Part shown: positions 1 to 9,091 of the stretch, in pieces | Layout of the letters: every line of letters begins with the position of its first letter | Position numbering within the stretch: the first letter of the stretch is position 1 | Assembly: GCF_008929045.1 (NCBI RefSeq) | Contig: NZ_VFAH01000006.1 | Location: 124,001-188,000 of the forward strand | DNA: 64,000 nucleotides | Reading direction: 5' to 3' | From: Noviherbaspirillum aerium | Lineage (GTDB): Bacteria; Pseudomonadota; Gammaproteobacteria; Burkholderiales; Burkholderiaceae_D | Program-made: the position numbers and the translations under genes | Notes under the pieces: model-generated | Database searches by the model: none | What the model saw: the letters and a program-made list of their open reading frames with translations, nothing else | What the model was told of the DNA's origin: nothing

Positions 1-1
1 A

Positions 2-2452
2 ATGCTTGCAGGCGAAAAACTGCTCCTCGAACGTATTGCCCGTGGCGGTCCTCTGCGCGAAACGCTGGATCTTCTTTGTCGCATAGTGAACGATACGATA
101 GCCGGTACCTCCTGCGCGGTGATGCTGCCGACATTGGATGGAAGCGCACTGGAATTCGGGGCAGCGCCTACGCTTCCGCCGGAATTTCTGCGCCAGGCCG
201 ACCGGCACGTTCCCAACACTGTCTTCGACCCGGCATCGCAGCATAACCCGGGGTTCAGCTCCTCGCATGGCGACGTAAGCGGCAGCGCGCAGTGGCAGTC
301 CTACGTGCAGAATGCTTCGTTGCACGGCTTGCGCACGATTTGCATCGTGCCGATTGTTTCCTCGGCGGGCTTGGTCCTTGGCAGCTTCAATCTGCATGCA
401 ACGGTGCTTCATGACTTCAGTGGAGATCAGAGAATCTATCTGGACCAACTGATACAGCTTGCTGCGGTTGCCCTGGAACGCGACTACATTGATGCGGCGC
501 TCAAGGAAAGCGAGGAGCGTTTCCGCCTGATGGCGGAAACTACGCCGGACGTGATCTGGGTTACCGAGTTCGGCCCGGAGCGCGTGCTCTACGTCAGCCC
601 AAGCTTTGAAAGGTTGTGGGGTCACAAGGTCGAGGATCTTTACAAGGATTCCCGGCTGTGGATCGACAGGATTCACCCCGATGACGCGCAGCGCGTATCG
701 AGTGTGTTCGAGCACGCCGTTTCGATGAATATAAACAGCCGCTACGATATCAACTATCGTCTGTTGCATCCTGACGGGACGTTTTCGTGGATCTTCGAGC
801 GCGGCGTGTTCGTGCATAACCCCGTAACCCATACCTTGCGCGCCAGCGGCATTTCCACCGACGTCACGAAGCAGAAGCAAGCCGAGGAAGCGCTCAAGGC
901 GTCCCAGGAACGCTTCGCCCTGGCTGTGGCAGCGTCGACTGACGGCATCTGGGACTGGGATATAAAGCGCGACACCATGTTCATGTCAAACAGGGCGCAA
1001 TGTATCTTTGGCCTCGAAGCCACCGAGACGGAGCGGCGTCTGAGCCACTGGAGACAGACCGTACGCGTGCACCCGAACGACGCCGACGTCCTCGGACAGG
1101 AGCTTGAAGCCTATCTTGCGGGGAAGACCCTCGTGTACGACCATGAACTCCGTGTTCTGAACTTGACCGGAGAGGTCAAGTGGATACGCGTGCGTGGTCA
1201 ATGTGTGCGAGACCTCAATGGAGAACCAACCAGGTTGGCGGGCTCGGTCAGCGATATCGACATGCAGAAGCGGACCGAAGCGTCTCTTGAACAATCCCGG
1301 CGATTGGAAGCGCTCGGGACTCTAGCCGGCGGCATTGCCCACGATTTCAATAATATCCTCGGCGCCGTACTGGGATACGGCGAGATGGCGCTGCGCGGAG
1401 CGACAAAGGATGCACGGCAGCTCAGGGATATCAACAGCATCATCAAGGCGGGAAAGCGTGGCAAGGAACTGGTGAGCCGCATTCTTGCGTTCAGCCGCAG
1501 TGGTGGCGCCGAACGCAGCAACGTCTCCGTGGACAAGGTGCTGCAAGAGACGCTCGGCATCTTGAATCCGACTTTGCCCCCGGGCATAAACATGGAAATC
1601 CGGATCGCCAGCGCCTTGCCGCCCGTTCACAGTGATCCTACGCAAATTCATCAAATCGTCATCAACCTGCTTACCAATGCGGTACATGCGATGCCCGAAG
1701 GAGGAACGCTTCAGATATCGCTCTCTACCGAGCTGGTGAGCGCAAAGCGACCTACCACGACCGGAACATTAAACAGCGGCAAGTATATTGTCCTGAGGGT
1801 GCAGGATACCGGCATTGGCATCAGCGCCGGCATCCTGACCCGGATTTTCGATCCCTTCTTTACGACGAAGGAAGTGGGGGTCGGTACCGGACTGGGGCTC
1901 ACGCTGGTGCACGCGATGGTAGCGGACCTCGGCGGCACAATCGATGTGAACAGCACGCCTGGCGAGGGCACCCTCTTCATTGTGCGCCTGCCATGCGCCC
2001 GGGGCTCGGCGGAAACAGCCGCAACCGCGATAAGCGACGAGAACAGTCGATGCCCGGGCTTGCCAAGCCAGGTCATCGGCCAACGCGAGCACATATTGAT
2101 CGTCGATGACGAAGAAGCGCTGGCGCAGTTATCCGCAGAAATTCTCGACGAGGTTGGCTTCGTGCCGCATGTTTGCACATCCGGGAAGGCGGCATTGAAA
2201 GCATTCCAGGATAATCCAGGCCGTTACAGCATGCTTCTGAGCGATGAACGGATGCCACACATGTCCGGCTCGACGCTGGCTGCGGAAATCCGAAAGATTA
2301 GACCGGCAATTCCTGTGCTCCTGGTCAGCGGCCACTTCGGCGATCCGGCAATGGCAGCCACAGAGGATAGTCGCTTGACCGAAATTCTCAGGAAACCCGT
2401 GCCGCGCGATGATCTCATCAATGCGGTTTCGCGCCTGCTTGCCGCGACCTGA
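2..2452 (+). CDS. Hybrid sensor histidine kinase (GAF-PAS-PAS-HisKA-HATPase-REC), 5' end probably outside the window
   Basis: Cytoplasmic two-component sensor; no membrane segment is visible in the part present. Order: GAF-like domain (about residues 5-160), PAS (about 165-295), PAS/PAC (about 300-425), HisKA with phospho-acceptor His447 in GIAHDFNN, HATPase_c with N box NLLTNAVHAM, G1 VQDTGIGIS and G2 GTGLGL, then a C-terminal receiver (acidic pair in LIVDDEE, acceptor Asp in LLSDERMP). The first ATG is at base 2, but the residues there already look like the inside of a GAF linker, so the true start is probably upstream. The AHDFNN-type H-box with a C-terminal receiver is typical of hybrid kinases that self-regulate or relay phosphate. 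No partner regulator lies adjacent and the signal is unknown. Confidence 0.9.
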   Translation: MLAGEKLLLERIARGGPLRETLDLLCRIVNDTIAGTSCAVMLPTLDGSALEFGAAPTLPPEFLRQADRHVPNTVFDPASQHNPGFSSSHGDVSGSAQWQSYVQNASLHGLRTICIVPIVSSAGLVLGSFNLHATVLHDFSGDQRIYLDQLIQLAAVALERDYIDAALKESEERFRLMAETTPDVIWVTEFGPERVLYVSPSFERLWGHKVEDLYKDSRLWIDRIHPDDAQRVSSVFEHAVSMNINSRYDINYRLLHPDGTFSWIFERGVFVHNPVTHTLRASGISTDVTKQKQAEEALKASQERFALAVAASTDGIWDWDIKRDTMFMSNRAQCIFGLEATETERRLSHWRQTVRVHPNDADVLGQELEAYLAGKTLVYDHELRVLNLTGEVKWIRVRGQCVRDLNGEPTRLAGSVSDIDMQKRTEASLEQSRRLEALGTLAGGIAHDFNNILGAVLGYGEMALRGATKDARQLRDINSIIKAGKRGKELVSRILAFSRSGGAERSNVSVDKVLQETLGILNPTLPPGINMEIRIASALPPVHSDPTQIHQIVINLLTNAVHAMPEGGTLQISLSTELVSAKRPTTTGTLNSGKYIVLRVQDTGIGISAGILTRIFDPFFTTKEVGVGTGLGLTLVHAMVADLGGTIDVNSTPGEGTLFIVRLPCARGSAETAATAISDENSRCPGLPSQVIGQREHILIVDDEEALAQLSAEILDEVGFVPHVCTSGKAALKAFQDNPGRYSMLLSDERMPHMSGSTLAAEIRKIRPAIPVLLVSGHFGDPAMAATEDSRLTEILRKPVPRDDLINAVSRLLAAT

Positions 2453-2537
2453 CCAGTGGTGAAGCCATACCGGTGAAGCACAAGGGCTGTACCTGCGTCG
2501 GTTGCGCGGACAAGCGGGAGGCTTGTCCGCCCAGAGA

Positions 2538-3746
2538 TCAATGCAGCGCGAACTCGGGAGCCACTGCGGTTTCGGTCATTACAGCGTCCGGAGTCCGGTA
2601 GCGCTCCGCCATTTCCCTCTGCAGCTCTGTCTGCAACTGTGCCTGCATGTATGCACCCAGATGCCTGGCGTGGGCGACGATCTTCGTTCCGAATTCAACG
2701 CGTTCATCATTGAAGCGGCGCAGTCCTTCATCGATCCCCCATTGCGTGATCTGGTCCACAAGCGCCATGGCGTCGCCCGCCGCCTTCGTCACGCCCATGC
2801 CGCAATGGGGGCGCGCCACAAAGGCGGAATCGCCCAGCAGCGCAACCCGCCCGAATGCCATTGCCAGGCATTCCAGATCATAGATGGGCTGGAAAAAGGG
2901 TTGCGGTGTGCGGGCAATGACTTCTGCGAACTGCGGGGCCAGACGGGATTCCGCGACCTCGCGGATTTCCTGCATGACCTTTTTGCTGATGCAAGGAGGA
3001 GGAATGCCATTCTCGTGGACTTTGCCGACATCGTCCGTGAGCAGCCTTTGCAATTCGGCTTCGTCCGCAGGCCTGTACCATACAAAGTTATAGCGGCGTT
3101 TTCCGGGCTCCAGCGTATTCTGGGGGCCCGCCACGGGATAGCCGAGAATCTGCTCATGCGGAGGCAGGCAAAAGCTGAACCGGTTGAACAGTGTGGCATG
3201 CGTCTGCGGGGACAGATCAGCTTCTTCGACAAGGCCGCGCCAGGCAACATACCCGGCATATTCCGGCTTTACATCTTCCTGGTACTGCTTGCGCACCGTG
3301 GACCGTATGCCATCGGCACCAATCAGCAGATCACCGGTAGCATAGGTGCCGTCGGAAAATAATGCTGTGACCTGGCCGTCGGACTGAACCGTGTTGACCA
3401 GCTGCTTGCCGGCATGATACCGGTGACACGGGAATGCCTGCTTCAGCAGGCTATACAGGCGGCCCCAAGCCGTCAGTATCTGGGGATGATGGTATTCCCC
3501 GATGATGCGGCCAGTGCTGTCGAGGGTAATACGCCCGGGGACGGCGACACCGAGGGATTCGTCGACGGCTACGCCGATCCGGCGAAATGCGGAATCCATT
3601 TCAGCATGGGTCACCACACCGGCGCCGCGCTCGGCCAGCTCCTCCCCCACCCTTTCATACACATTGACATCCCATCCAGCCCGGTCCAGTAAATTTGCTG
3701 CCAGCAGGCCGCCCAGCGAGCCGCCGATCACAATTGCGCGTTTCAT
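2538..3746 (-). CDS. FAD-dependent aromatic hydroxylase (salicylate/dihydroxypyridine hydroxylase type)
   Basis: 402-residue group A flavoprotein monooxygenase, expected to use NAD(P)H and O2 to hydroxylate an aromatic ring in the cytoplasm. Visible motifs: N-terminal Rossmann GGSLGGLLAANLL for FAD, LLIGADGIRS (the DG motif), and GRVALLGDSAFVARPHCGMG (the GD motif contacting FAD ribose). ATG is preceded by a strong GGAGG. It follows the VOC gene by 16 bp and must be co-transcribed with it. Overall look is closest to 2,6-dihydroxypyridine or salicylate hydroxylases; the substrate is not determinable. The adjacent HAAT transporter may import the substrate or a precursor (inference). Confidence 0.85.
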   Translation of the reverse strand: MKRAIVIGGSLGGLLAANLLDRAGWDVNVYERVGEELAERGAGVVTHAEMDSAFRRIGVAVDESLGVAVPGRITLDSTGRIIGEYHHPQILTAWGRLYSLLKQAFPCHRYHAGKQLVNTVQSDGQVTALFSDGTYATGDLLIGADGIRSTVRKQYQEDVKPEYAGYVAWRGLVEEADLSPQTHATLFNRFSFCLPPHEQILGYPVAGPQNTLEPGKRRYNFVWYRPADEAELQRLLTDDVGKVHENGIPPPCISKKVMQEIREVAESRLAPQFAEVIARTPQPFFQPIYDLECLAMAFGRVALLGDSAFVARPHCGMGVTKAAGDAMALVDQITQWGIDEGLRRFNDERVEFGTKIVAHARHLGAYMQAQLQTELQREMAERYRTPDAVMTETAVAPEFALH

Positions 3747-3762
3747 GTCTTCCTCCGATTCG

Positions 3763-4212
3763 TTAGCTCAATCCCAGTGCTTTTGCTTCTTCCGCCGGAT
3801 AGTTGAGTTCAATGGTTACATTGCTTGGATCCTTGACGAACACCTGGTACAAGCCAAGGGATGGAACAATTCTCTCGGTAAATGGAAGATCCGCATCGCG
3901 TAGCCGCACACGCATGTCGGCAAGGCCGTCGGCGAGAAAGGCAACATGGTCTACTACGCCGGTGCCGACCAGGTCCGATTCCGACTTGTCTCCAAGGTAG
4001 TCCTTCAGGCCTTGGGGATTGCTCCGATCAATGCCGATGATGTGGACCACGCCAAAGTCGGCTTCATCCTCTCCCTTGTACAGCCAGATCCCGGGAAATT
4101 TGAAAGGTGGCCGGAAGCCCTCCTTGAACCCGAGAATGCTTGTGTAGAAGCGCCGGGAAGCTTCCAGGTCCGGAGTGCGAATGGAGTAATGCCCTAATTT
4201 ACGAATGCCCAT
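3763..4212 (-). CDS. VOC-family protein (glyoxalase / extradiol dioxygenase fold)
   Basis: 149 residues with the vicinal-oxygen-chelate signature: N-terminal LGHYSIRTPDLEASRRFY (His8 a likely metal ligand), central VDHVAFLADGLADM (second His) and C-terminal VFVKDPSNVTIELNY (Glu ligand). This His-His-Glu set predicts a metal-dependent fold shared by glyoxalases, fosfomycin-resistance proteins and small ring-cleavage dioxygenases. GAGGAG precedes the ATG. It is the first gene of a two-gene unit with the FAD hydroxylase, so a role in opening or isomerising the hydroxylated product is the simplest reading. Function beyond the fold is inference. Confidence 0.82.
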   Translation of the reverse strand: MGIRKLGHYSIRTPDLEASRRFYTSILGFKEGFRPPFKFPGIWLYKGEDEADFGVVHIIGIDRSNPQGLKDYLGDKSESDLVGTGVVDHVAFLADGLADMRVRLRDADLPFTERIVPSLGLYQVFVKDPSNVTIELNYPAEEAKALGLS

Positions 4213-4238
4213 GTTGTCTCCTCAAAGTGGATATCCGA

Positions 4239-4267
4239 AATATAATTGATCAGTCGATCAATTGCAA
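4239..4267 (-). promoter_or_regulatory. Promoter of the VOC-hydroxylase unit with embedded candidate TetR operator
   Basis: On the minus strand, TTGCAA (4262-4267) is followed after 17 bp by TATATT (4239-4244). The spacer is filled by a perfect inverted repeat at 4244-4263 with 8-bp arms AATTGATC / GATCAATT around AGTC. A dimeric repressor bound there would block RNA polymerase. The tetR gene ends about 60 bp away, making its product the obvious candidate ligand, though binding is inference. Confidence 0.75.
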
Positions 4268-4274
4268 GGCAAAA

Positions 4275-4301
4275 AATAACCGCGAATGCGCCGCGGTTAT
4301 T
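4275..4301 (-). terminator. Rho-independent terminator of the tetR gene
   Basis: Perfect 10-bp stem AATAACCGCG / CGCGGTTATT with a 7-nt loop, followed on the minus strand by a run of six T. It lies 22 bp beyond the tetR stop codon and separates tetR transcription from the VOC-hydroxylase promoter. Confidence 0.85.
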
Positions 4302-4322
4302 CAATAAGATGCAAACCCAGGC

Positions 4323-5027
4323 CTAGCCCGCTGGATCGCATCGCATGGCACGCATGACGTTAGGCGCTCCTTCCAGGAACGCATGTACCTTTTGTTCGAC
4401 CATATGGTCGACATCCCTTGGCACGGGAAGTCCATACACCCATTTCCGCATACCAACGTAAAAGATGCTGGCATGCATGCCCCAAACCAGTTCTATCTCG
4501 TCTTCATATTGAGCGGGAGTTGGCGGCGCAAGCTTGTACTCGTGATGCAGTTCCTGAAGGACCAGATCGAAGATACGTTCGCGCAGCCGCGTCAGGTAAC
4601 GCTGGTTGATGCCTTCGCGTGTAAGGCCCGCGAAGATGAAGATGCGAATCCATTCACTTCGCAGAATAAATCTCGCATAATCCTTGTAATAACGCTTCAT
4701 TCGATCTTTAAGCGGCTGCGAACGGTCCTTCAACCAGTCTTCCCAATCGGGGTTCCAGCGTGCCAGATACACCTCCTGGAAGACTCGGTCCACCAGTGCC
4801 TCCTTGTTGGGAAAATATCGGTAGAGCAATGGCTGGGTTATGCCTATTTCCTTGGCCAGTTCCCGCGTGCCGCCTGAAAAGCCGTGCGTGGCGAAGTACT
4901 TGATTGCCTTTTCGACAATCTGCTGTTCCCGCTCTTCCGGTGCCAGGCGCTTTCCTTTGGCTGCGGGTGCGGGGTCGCCGAGGTCGGACGTCTTCGGCAT
5001 TGGTTTGCGCTGTGCTGTTGATTTCAT
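4323..5027 (-). CDS. TetR/AcrR-family transcriptional regulator
   Basis: 234 residues. The N-terminal helix-turn-helix is clear: IVEKAIKYFATHGFSGGTRELAKEIGITQPLLYRYFPNKEALVDRVF at about residues 35-82. The C-terminal half is a ligand-binding and dimerisation domain of unassigned type. It lies between the VOC-hydroxylase pair (same strand, own terminator between) and a divergent transporter operon, so it probably controls one or both. ATG at 5027 has no strong ribosome site; an internal ATG at 5000 is possible. The ligand is presumably the transported or hydroxylated compound (inference). Confidence 0.88.
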   Translation of the reverse strand: MKSTAQRKPMPKTSDLGDPAPAAKGKRLAPEEREQQIVEKAIKYFATHGFSGGTRELAKEIGITQPLLYRYFPNKEALVDRVFQEVYLARWNPDWEDWLKDRSQPLKDRMKRYYKDYARFILRSEWIRIFIFAGLTREGINQRYLTRLRERIFDLVLQELHHEYKLAPPTPAQYEDEIELVWGMHASIFYVGMRKWVYGLPVPRDVDHMVEQKVHAFLEGAPNVMRAMRCDPAG

Positions 5028-5079
5028 CGTCTGTTGACCATCCTGTGTTTGACCCCTAGTATAGGCTCTTATTTATCGC

Positions 5080-5108
5080 TTGACAAACTAACTGGAGCGA
5101 CCTATATT
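5080..5108 (+). promoter_or_regulatory. Sigma-70 promoter of HAAT transporter operon 1
   Basis: Perfect -35 TTGACA (5080-5085), 17-bp spacer, -10 TATATT (5103-5108), 65 bp upstream of the substrate-binding protein ATG. The stretch GACAAACT.A..TGG here also occurs at 23606-23618 upstream of the second transporter. Shared control is possible but unproven. Confidence 0.8.
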
Positions 5109-5172
5109 TATCACACGATAATTAAAAACATTCCACCACCCGATCAAGGGAAGCCAACTTCTTGGAGGCACT

Positions 5173-6384
5173 ATGCAGAGCATTTCAACCTGGAAGCAAA
5201 AAAGCTTCTTTCTTTCCATGATGTTTTCCGTTTCCTTGACCGCGCATGCGCAGGGTGAACCTATCCGCATTGGCTTGCCGGTACCCTTGACCGGTGCCTA
5301 TGGCGCGGAAGCAAAGGACCAGGTCAAGAATGCCGAGCTGGCCGTCAAGGAGTTCAATGACGCTGGCGGCCTTAACGGGCGGCGCGCCGAACTGGTCGTC
5401 CGGGATGACAGATTGAATCCCGGTGAAGCCGCAGCGAAGGCGCTCGAGCTGATTGAAAAAGACAAGGTCAACTTCATCGTCGGCGGGCTGTCGGCGGCGA
5501 CGCAGCTGGCAATGAATAATGTCACCAAGCAGCGCAAGGTGCTCTACATATCGATCAGTCAGTCCGACGCCATCAATGAAGCGGCCGATTTCTCGCGCTA
5601 CACCTTTCACGAGGCCCTCAACCCCACGATGACGACCGCGGCCGTCGGCAATCACGTCTTCAAGAAAGGAATGCGCATTGCATTCCTCACCGCCGACTAT
5701 GCCTATGGCCATGAAATGACCCGCGGATTTACTCGTGTTGCCAAGGAAGTCGGCGCGGAGGTCGTTGGGGAAATCAAGCACCCCCTCGGCGCCGTCGACT
5801 ATTCCACTTTCCTTCCGCGCCTGCAGGCCCTCAAGCCGGACATCCTGATCTTCAACAACTTCGGCCGCGATAACCAGGTTTCAATCAAACAGGCGTCGGA
5901 GTTCGGCATGAAGAAGTCGATGAAATTCGTCACGCCGATCCTGACCTATACCTCGCGCATGGCGACCGGTCCGGCTGCGTACGACGGCGTCATCGGCGGA
6001 ACGTCCTACTTCTGGGGAATCGAAGACAAAATCCCCAGCGCAAAGACATTCAATGACCGCTACAAGGCACTCAATGGCGGCGTCTATCCCTCGGACTACG
6101 GTTCCATGGCTTACTCCGCGGTGCGTTCCCTGCTGACAGCGGTGAAGACGGCAGGCACGACCGATACGGAAAAGGTGGTCGATAGCCTTGCCGCGCTCAA
6201 GTACGACACCTATAAGGGGCCTCAGTACTACCGCAAGTGCGATCACCAGTCAGTCCAGTCCGTTCTGATCATCGAGTCCAAGAAGAGCGATGGCCGCAAC
6301 CCGGCGGATGTGTTCAATGTACTGAAGACCGTCCCCGGCGACGAAAAGCTGCTGCGCAGCTGCGCGGAACTGGGCCACGTGTAA
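5173..6384 (+). CDS. HAAT-type ABC transporter substrate-binding protein (cluster 1)
   Basis: 403-residue periplasmic binding protein of the LivJ/LivK (Peripla_BP_6) family. A signal peptide of about 27 residues ends near TAHAQG, and mature sequence starts IRIGLPVPLTGAYG, the family's first strand and binding loop. Later LVVRDDRLNPGEAAAKALELIEKDKVNFIVGG is typical. First gene of a five-gene operon with permease and ATPase genes downstream, preceded by a near-consensus promoter. Family members near aromatic enzymes often bind benzoate-like acids or amides rather than amino acids, so the substrate is left open. Confidence 0.9.
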   Translation: MQSISTWKQKSFFLSMMFSVSLTAHAQGEPIRIGLPVPLTGAYGAEAKDQVKNAELAVKEFNDAGGLNGRRAELVVRDDRLNPGEAAAKALELIEKDKVNFIVGGLSAATQLAMNNVTKQRKVLYISISQSDAINEAADFSRYTFHEALNPTMTTAAVGNHVFKKGMRIAFLTADYAYGHEMTRGFTRVAKEVGAEVVGEIKHPLGAVDYSTFLPRLQALKPDILIFNNFGRDNQVSIKQASEFGMKKSMKFVTPILTYTSRMATGPAAYDGVIGGTSYFWGIEDKIPSAKTFNDRYKALNGGVYPSDYGSMAYSAVRSLLTAVKTAGTTDTEKVVDSLAALKYDTYKGPQYYRKCDHQSVQSVLIIESKKSDGRNPADVFNVLKTVPGDEKLLRSCAELGHV

Positions 6385-6461
6385 AAGGCCAGGGGCACCG
6401 GCCGCCATGGTCGCCATGGTCGCTCGGTGCACACATAGCAATCCAACAGAGGAGACAACTC

Positions 6462-7346
6462 ATGGATGGCATCACATTTCAGCTGTTCGCCGTGCAGCTT
6501 TTCACCGGCCTCGCCCTCGGCGCGATTTACGTGCTGCTGGCGGTGGGACTGTCGCTAATCTTCGGAATGCTGACAGTCGTCAACTTCGCACATGGCGCAT
6601 TTTTCATGGTTGGCGCCTACGCCGGCTACACCGTTTTTCAGTACATTCCCAACTTCTGGCTATGCCTGGTCGTCGTACCGGTTATCGTGTCACTGATCGG
6701 AATCGTGGCTGAACGTTTTCTGATCCGCCCCTTGTACGGTCGAGGCATCGACTACCCGCTGCTGCTGACCTTCGGCCTGGCTTACGTCATGGTCGAACTG
6801 GTCAGGATCACCTTCGGGAAACAGGGACTGCCGGTGGATACGCCTGAACTTCTGCAGAACTCGGTCGACATCGTCATCGGGCAATTCCCTGCGTATCGCC
6901 TGTTCGTCATTGGCGTGACGGCGCTGGTACTGGCCGGGCTCTGGCTTTTCATCGAGAAGACCTCGTTCGGTCTCATCATCCGGGCAGGCGCTCGCGATCC
7001 CCAGATTGTCCGCATCCTGGGGGTCGACGTAGGCAAGGTATGGCTGATTGTCTTTGGCCTGGGTACTGCCATCGCCGGGCTTGCCGGATTCCTTTCTGCG
7101 CCGATGCAGGGGATTACTCCCGAGATGGGCGGCAGTGTGCTCATCATCGCGTTTGTGGTGACGGTCGTCGGTGGCATGGGTTCCCTGGTGGGAGCAGTCA
7201 TTGCCGGCCTGTTGATCGGGGTTGTTGAAAGCTTGTCCGTGCTGCTCTTCCCCGAGGCAGCAAAAGTGTCGATGTTCGTCATTATGGCGATCATCCTTTT
7301 AGTCCGCCCCCAAGGCCTGTTCGGCCGCGCCGGCTTGATGAGTTAA
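6462..7346 (+). CDS. LivH-type ABC permease (cluster 1)
   Basis: 294-residue inner-membrane permease with about eight hydrophobic segments. LSLIFGMLTVVNFAHGAFFMVGAYAGY is the LivH hallmark, and IRAGARDPQIVRILGVDV is the cytoplasmic loop that couples to the ATPases. The start is ATG 6462, with GAGGA ten bases upstream; the frame is open further 5' but that part overlaps the previous gene and lacks membrane character. The 77-bp gap after the binding-protein gene contains a weak GCACCG/CGGTGC dyad, consistent with lower permease expression. Confidence 0.9.
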   Translation: MDGITFQLFAVQLFTGLALGAIYVLLAVGLSLIFGMLTVVNFAHGAFFMVGAYAGYTVFQYIPNFWLCLVVVPVIVSLIGIVAERFLIRPLYGRGIDYPLLLTFGLAYVMVELVRITFGKQGLPVDTPELLQNSVDIVIGQFPAYRLFVIGVTALVLAGLWLFIEKTSFGLIIRAGARDPQIVRILGVDVGKVWLIVFGLGTAIAGLAGFLSAPMQGITPEMGGSVLIIAFVVTVVGGMGSLVGAVIAGLLIGVVESLSVLLFPEAAKVSMFVIMAIILLVRPQGLFGRAGLMS

Positions 7347-7351
7347 CCGCC

Positions 7352-8341
7352 ATGAATACTCCCTCTTCCGTCTCCGCTTTCGTGCCGCCGGTGCGCGGCC
7401 TCAAACCCCTCCGCATGATCGCGTCCCACAAGATCGCGGCCATTGTCCTGGTACTCATGGCGTTCCCGTGGTTGGCGCCCAACCAGTCGGTGGCCATCAG
7501 CGTCCTGATCTATGGCTTGTATGCGTTCGGCTTCAACCTGCTGTTCGGGTACATGGGCATGCTCTCGTTCGGACACGCGGCTTTTCTCGGCATCGGCGCG
7601 TACACCACCGGCATCCTCATTGCGCACTTCCAGTTTCCCTGGTGGATCGCCATTCCGGCATCGATCGTCGGGGCGGCCGTTGTCGCGCTTGCCATGGGCA
7701 TGCTCGCGATACGTACCCGCGGCATTTACTTCGCCATGGTGACGCTCGCCCTCTCCCAATGCGTTTATTTCCTGGTGTATCAGTTCCCGCTTTCGGGTGG
7801 AGAAAATGGTCTGCGGGGCGTGAATCTGGCGAACGTTCACCTAGGACCATGGTCGTTCGATCTGCTGAATCCGGCAATCAAATACTACTTCCTGGCGGCC
7901 TTTGTTGTCCTTGCATTATGGATCGTCTCAAAAGTGCTCGCCTCTCCCCTTGGCGGCGTCATTGAAGCGGTCAGGGAAAATGAGGCAAGGACACGCGCCT
8001 GCGGGTTCAATGTCGAAGCGACGAAACTGGTCACGTTCGTACTGTCAGGCGCGATATCCGGCCTCGCCGGCGCATTGAACGCGATCCATCTGTCCAGCGT
8101 GCCGATCGAGACATTGCATTACGAAACTTCAGGACTGGTGGTCATGATCTGCCTGCTGGGCGGAATGGGAACGTTCTTCGGACCCTTTGTCGGCGCCGCG
8201 CTGTTTTTCCTGATCCAGGATGTCTTCTCGATCTGGACCGAGCACTGGCAACTGTATGTCGGCGCCATCTTCATCATTTTCGTCCTCTTCTTCCCCAAAG
8301 GAGTCTGGGGCACCATTCTGGAGAAATGCCATGTCCGCTGA
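7352..8341 (+). CDS. LivM-type ABC permease (cluster 1)
   Basis: 329-residue inner-membrane permease. LLFGYMGMLSFGHAAFLGIGAYTTGIL and VIEAVRENEARTRACGFNVEATKLVTFVLSG are LivM-family landmarks, the second being the ATPase-contact loop. ATG lies 5 bp after the livH-like stop, so the genes are translationally close. The 3' end overlaps the ATPase gene by 11 bp. It would form the translocation pore with the LivH-type subunit. Confidence 0.9.
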   Translation: MNTPSSVSAFVPPVRGLKPLRMIASHKIAAIVLVLMAFPWLAPNQSVAISVLIYGLYAFGFNLLFGYMGMLSFGHAAFLGIGAYTTGILIAHFQFPWWIAIPASIVGAAVVALAMGMLAIRTRGIYFAMVTLALSQCVYFLVYQFPLSGGENGLRGVNLANVHLGPWSFDLLNPAIKYYFLAAFVVLALWIVSKVLASPLGGVIEAVRENEARTRACGFNVEATKLVTFVLSGAISGLAGALNAIHLSSVPIETLHYETSGLVVMICLLGGMGTFFGPFVGAALFFLIQDVFSIWTEHWQLYVGAIFIIFVLFFPKGVWGTILEKCHVR

Positions 8342-9074
8342 GATCCTGATTCAAACTGAAGCAGTGACCCGCCGTTTCGGCGGATTTACGGCGCTCAAGA
8401 ATGTTTCCGTCGGCTTCGAGCGCGGCAAGCTGACTTCCATCATTGGCCCCAACGGTGCGGGGAAAAGCACATACTTCAATGTTCTTTCGGGCGCCTTTCC
8501 GCCCTCGGAAGGAAGGGTCGTCTTCGATGGACAAGACCTGGCGGGAAAAAAACAGCATGACTTTGCCCATATCGGCATTGCGAAATCGTTCCAGATTACA
8601 AACATCTTTCCCAACTTTAGCGTTCTGGAGAATGTCCGGATTGCCCTGCAGGCGAGAGTGTCGCGTCTGAACTTCTGGAAGAATCGTGAAACCCTGAAGC
8701 TTGCCGACGAAGCTTATGCCTTGCTCAGCAAGGTTGGTCTTGGCGCATTGGCCAACCGCCCATCGCGCGAACTCGCGCATGGACAACAGCGCGCGCTGGA
8801 GATTGCCATCGCGCTTGCTGCCGACCCGAAGCTGCTGCTCATGGACGAGCCTACCGCAGGCATGAGTCCCGAGGAAACACGCTCCATGATGAATCTGATC
8901 GTTGAGCTTGCGAGCGAACGAACCGTCATCCTCGTGGAACACAAGATGAAAATGGTGATGGGAATCAGCGACCGGATCGTGGTTCTTCACCACGGCGAGC
9001 TGCTCGCCGTTGGCAAACCCGAGGACATCCGGGCCAACGACGAAGTAAAACGAGTGTATCTCGGGCAGCACTGA
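8331..9074 (+). CDS. LivG-type ABC ATPase (cluster 1)
   Basis: 247-residue ATPase. Walker A GPNGAGKST, signature LAHGQQRALEIA, Walker B LLLMDEP and switch His in ILVEHKM are intact. The long helical insert QARVSRLNFWKNRETLKLADEAY is typical of LivG. ATG at 8331 overlaps the 3' end of the livM-like gene; an in-frame upstream start would lie deep inside that gene. Pairs with the LivF-type ATPase to power import. Confidence 0.9.
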   Translation: MSAEILIQTEAVTRRFGGFTALKNVSVGFERGKLTSIIGPNGAGKSTYFNVLSGAFPPSEGRVVFDGQDLAGKKQHDFAHIGIAKSFQITNIFPNFSVLENVRIALQARVSRLNFWKNRETLKLADEAYALLSKVGLGALANRPSRELAHGQQRALEIAIALAADPKLLLMDEPTAGMSPEETRSMMNLIVELASERTVILVEHKMKMVMGISDRIVVLHHGELLAVGKPEDIRANDEVKRVYLGQH

Positions 9075-9091
9075 CATTGACGGAGGACGAC

